This document shows, piece after piece, positions 61,997-64,000 of a DNA stretch of 64,000 bases. The stretch spans positions 1,548,001 to 1,612,000 of the forward strand of contig NZ_CP118747.1 in assembly GCF_030996345.1 (NCBI RefSeq), read 5' to 3'. A program made the position numbers and the translations under genes. Numbering within the stretch: the stretch's first letter is position 1; each line of letters opens with the position of its first letter. The DNA is from Acidithiobacillus sp. AMEEHan. GTDB taxonomy: Bacteria; Pseudomonadota; Gammaproteobacteria; Acidithiobacillales; Acidithiobacillaceae. The notes under the pieces were generated by a model. It ran no database searches. It had not been told where the DNA came from and saw nothing but the letters and a program-made list of their open reading frames with translations.

Positions 61997-64000
61997 ATGG
62001 AAACGAGTCGATTCATCCGTTTTTTCGATCAAATTGGTGTTAATGACGTGCCTGTGGTAGGTGGCAAAAACGCCTCCCTCGGAGAAATGTACCGCAAGCT
62101 CTCGACTCAAGGGGTGCGTGTACCCAACGGCTTTGCCATTACCGCTGATGCCTATCGCTACGTGCTGGATACCGCAAACGCCTGGGGAGCATTGCACGAA
62201 GCGCTTGATGACCTCAACCCGGCAGACATGCAGGATCTTGCCCGAAGGGGCAAGCGTGCGCGTGAGATCGTGTACGGCGCGACGTTACCCACAGACCTCG
62301 CCGAAGAAATCATTGCTGCTTATCGTCGACTCCAAGCCGAATACGGCGAGGACGTGAGTCTGGCGGTGCGCAGTTCGGCGACTGCCGAGGATCTGCCCAC
62401 TGCAAGCTTTGCTGGTCAGCAGGACACCTACCTGAATATTCGTGGCGACCAGAGCCTGCTTGACGCTTGTCGTCGTGACTTCGCCAGTCTGTTTACCGAC
62501 CGCGCCATCCACTATCGAGTGGACCAGGGCTTTGACCATTTCAGGGTGGCACTGTCCATCGGTGTCATGAAAATGGTGCGCTCGGACCTGGCCGCTTCCG
62601 GAGTGATGTTCTCCCTAGACACGGAGTCCGGATTCCGCGATGTGGTCTTTATCACCGGAGCCTATGGTTTAGGAGAGAACGTGGTCCAAGGCGCCGTCGA
62701 TCCCGACGAATTCTATGTCCACAAACCCACGTTCACTGCAGGACATCGCGCAGTGCTCCGCCGCAGCCTGGGTGCCAAAGCAATGAAAATGGTTTTTGTC
62801 GAGGGCGAAACACGGGAAACCACGCGGAACATTCCCACCCCGCAAAAGGACCGCGAGCGCTTTTGCCTCTCGGACGCAGACATTTTGGAATTGGCCGATG
62901 CGGCGATCAAAATCGAGCAGCACTATGGCCATCCGATGGATATGGAGTGGGCCAAGGACGGGATCGACGACAGGATCTACGTCGTCCAGGCACGACCAGA
63001 AACAGTGGCCTCACAACGTCGTGCCACGACAATTGAAAGTTATGTCATGGATGGAAAGGCAGAGGTACTCACTAGTGGCCGCTCGGTCGGTGAGAAAATC
63101 GCCAGTGGACGGGCGCGAGTCGTTACCAGCGTAGCGCATCTGTCCGAATTCAAGCCCGGAGAAGTTCTTATTGCCGATACCACCACACCGGACTGGGAAC
63201 CGGTCATGAAAACCGCAGCAGCCATTGTCACCAATCGCGGTGGACGCACCTGCCATGCGGCAATCATCGCCCGCGAACTTGGAATCCCTGCTGTGGTGGG
63301 CGCTGGCAATGCGACCAGTACCGTAGGTGATGGCGAGAACGTTACCATTTCCTGCGCCGAAGGAGACAGCGGCAAGGTGTATCGTGGAACTATCCGGTTT
63401 CATGTAGAAAAAACAGAGGTAGGAGACATCCCACGGCCCAGAACCGGCATTATGATCAATATTGGAAATCCGGATATTGCTTTCAAGACTGCGTTTCTAC
63501 CAAATGATGGTGTTGGTTTGGCACGGATGGAGTTTATCATCAACGAATCCATCAAGGCGCACCCGATGGCGTTGTTGCATCCGGAAAAAGTACAAAATCC
63601 GGATACACGACAAGCCATCGAACATCTTCTCTCGGGATACTCGGACGGGGCCAGTTTTTTTGTGCAACGACTATCAGAAGGCATTGGAACAATTGCGGCG
63701 GCATTCTGGCCCAAGCCAGTCGTTGTGCGTATGTCGGACTTCAAATCAAACGAATATGCAAGCCTGATTGGTGGTTCCGATTTTGAGCCTGACGAATCCA
63801 ATCCGATGATTGGTTTTCGCGGCTCTTCCCGTTATGCCCATCCAGCCTACGCCGAGGGCTTCCGATTAGAATGTCTGGCAATGAAACGTGTTCGCGAGGA
63901 CATGGGGTTATCTAATGTGATTCTGATGCTACCTTTCGTGCGTCGCGTTTCTGAGGCAGATGCCGTATTAGCCAAAATGAGTGACTTTGGACTGACACGT
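61997..64000 (+). CDS. ppsA: Phosphoenolpyruvate synthase, 3' partial
   Basis: The frame is open from ATG 61997, after AGGAG, to the last base, 668 codons. The PEP synthase layout is visible. It has an N-terminal ATP-grasp domain (VPVVGGKNASLGEM, SLAVRSSATAEDLP, FAGQQDTYLN), the phosphohistidine domain with the catalytic His in GGRTCHAAIIARELGIPAV, and the start of the PEP-binding barrel (NDGVGLARMEFIINE, DFKSNEY). The full enzyme is about 790 residues. It turns pyruvate and ATP into PEP, AMP and phosphate, an entry to gluconeogenesis in an autotroph. Confidence 0.96.
   Translation, partial: METSRFIRFFDQIGVNDVPVVGGKNASLGEMYRKLSTQGVRVPNGFAITADAYRYVLDTANAWGALHEALDDLNPADMQDLARRGKRAREIVYGATLPTDLAEEIIAAYRRLQAEYGEDVSLAVRSSATAEDLPTASFAGQQDTYLNIRGDQSLLDACRRDFASLFTDRAIHYRVDQGFDHFRVALSIGVMKMVRSDLAASGVMFSLDTESGFRDVVFITGAYGLGENVVQGAVDPDEFYVHKPTFTAGHRAVLRRSLGAKAMKMVFVEGETRETTRNIPTPQKDRERFCLSDADILELADAAIKIEQHYGHPMDMEWAKDGIDDRIYVVQARPETVASQRRATTIESYVMDGKAEVLTSGRSVGEKIASGRARVVTSVAHLSEFKPGEVLIADTTTPDWEPVMKTAAAIVTNRGGRTCHAAIIARELGIPAVVGAGNATSTVGDGENVTISCAEGDSGKVYRGTIRFHVEKTEVGDIPRPRTGIMINIGNPDIAFKTAFLPNDGVGLARMEFIINESIKAHPMALLHPEKVQNPDTRQAIEHLLSGYSDGASFFVQRLSEGIGTIAAAFWPKPVVVRMSDFKSNEYASLIGGSDFEPDESNPMIGFRGSSRYAHPAYAEGFRLECLAMKRVREDMGLSNVILMLPFVRRVSEADAVLAKMSDFGLTR

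Noticed and set aside
1-64000. CRISPR arrays, tRNA and rRNA genes
   Set aside because: No regularly spaced repeats, no clover-leaf or TTCGAATC-type T-loop with matching acceptor stem, and no rRNA sequence were seen on reading the intergenic regions.

Overview
The window is a stretch of bacterial chromosome that is mostly moderately high in GC and densely packed with genes. Its gene set suggests an acidophilic chemolithoautotrophic sulfur oxidiser, most likely Acidithiobacillus or a close relative. The pointers are the tail of a LipS/LipT-type lipoate assembly locus (typical of organisms with the sHdr-LbpA sulfur oxidation pathway), an HdeD-like acid-resistance protein, system II cytochrome c maturation, a CbbQ/CbbO-type ATPase pair and many insertion sequences. 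The genus is an inference; no rRNA or Rubisco gene is present to test it.

Region 1 (1-12 kb) begins inside a FAD oxidoreductase gene (lipT-like, with an apparent one-base frameshift). A LipS-type radical SAM protein, a FadL-like outer-membrane channel and a divergent lipoate-ligase-like protein follow. Next come small unknown proteins and a tightly overlapping operon: unknown protein, CbbQ/NorQ-type AAA+ ATPase, CbbO/NorD-type VWA protein, histone-deacetylase-fold hydrolase and aldo/keto reductase. There is no Rubisco or NO reductase nearby, so the client of the ATPase pair is unknown. This is the most interesting uncharacterised assembly in the window.

Region 2 (12-48 kb) is ordinary core chromosome. 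It holds a LysR operon with a nucleophile-less amidotransferase-like protein and a DedA protein, then aguB, a DsbG-like protein, an NlpC/P60 hydrolase and ccsB. After these come dinG-tsaB-rimI-prfC, rplY (frameshifted at its end)-pth-ychF, an Rrf2 regulator, hdeD, two Nudix genes, rsuA, aguA, lgt, rep, rpsT and mrdA. The zapB-like gene, zapA, 6S RNA, fau and a YmdB-like gene form a conserved block. An M61 peptidase, isochorismatase, pcm-like gene, mlaD-like/lipoprotein pair, uspA and proS complete the region. aguA and aguB, 16 kb apart, together supply agmatine-to-putrescine conversion.

Region 3 (48-62 kb) is an accessory, IS-rich island. It has an IS3 remnant, a complete IS66 element without target duplication, IS5 and IS110 remnants, a complete ISL3 element with a perfect 8-bp target duplication, and a complete IS5-group element abutting a truncated alpha-glucan phosphorylase gene. 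AT-rich cargo genes (phzF-like, TauE/SafE-like) lie between them. A DHA2-type MFS exporter with a UspA protein and a decayed IS110-like fragment lead to Region 4 (62-64 kb), the first 668 codons of phosphoenolpyruvate synthase.

No tRNA, rRNA or CRISPR array was seen.
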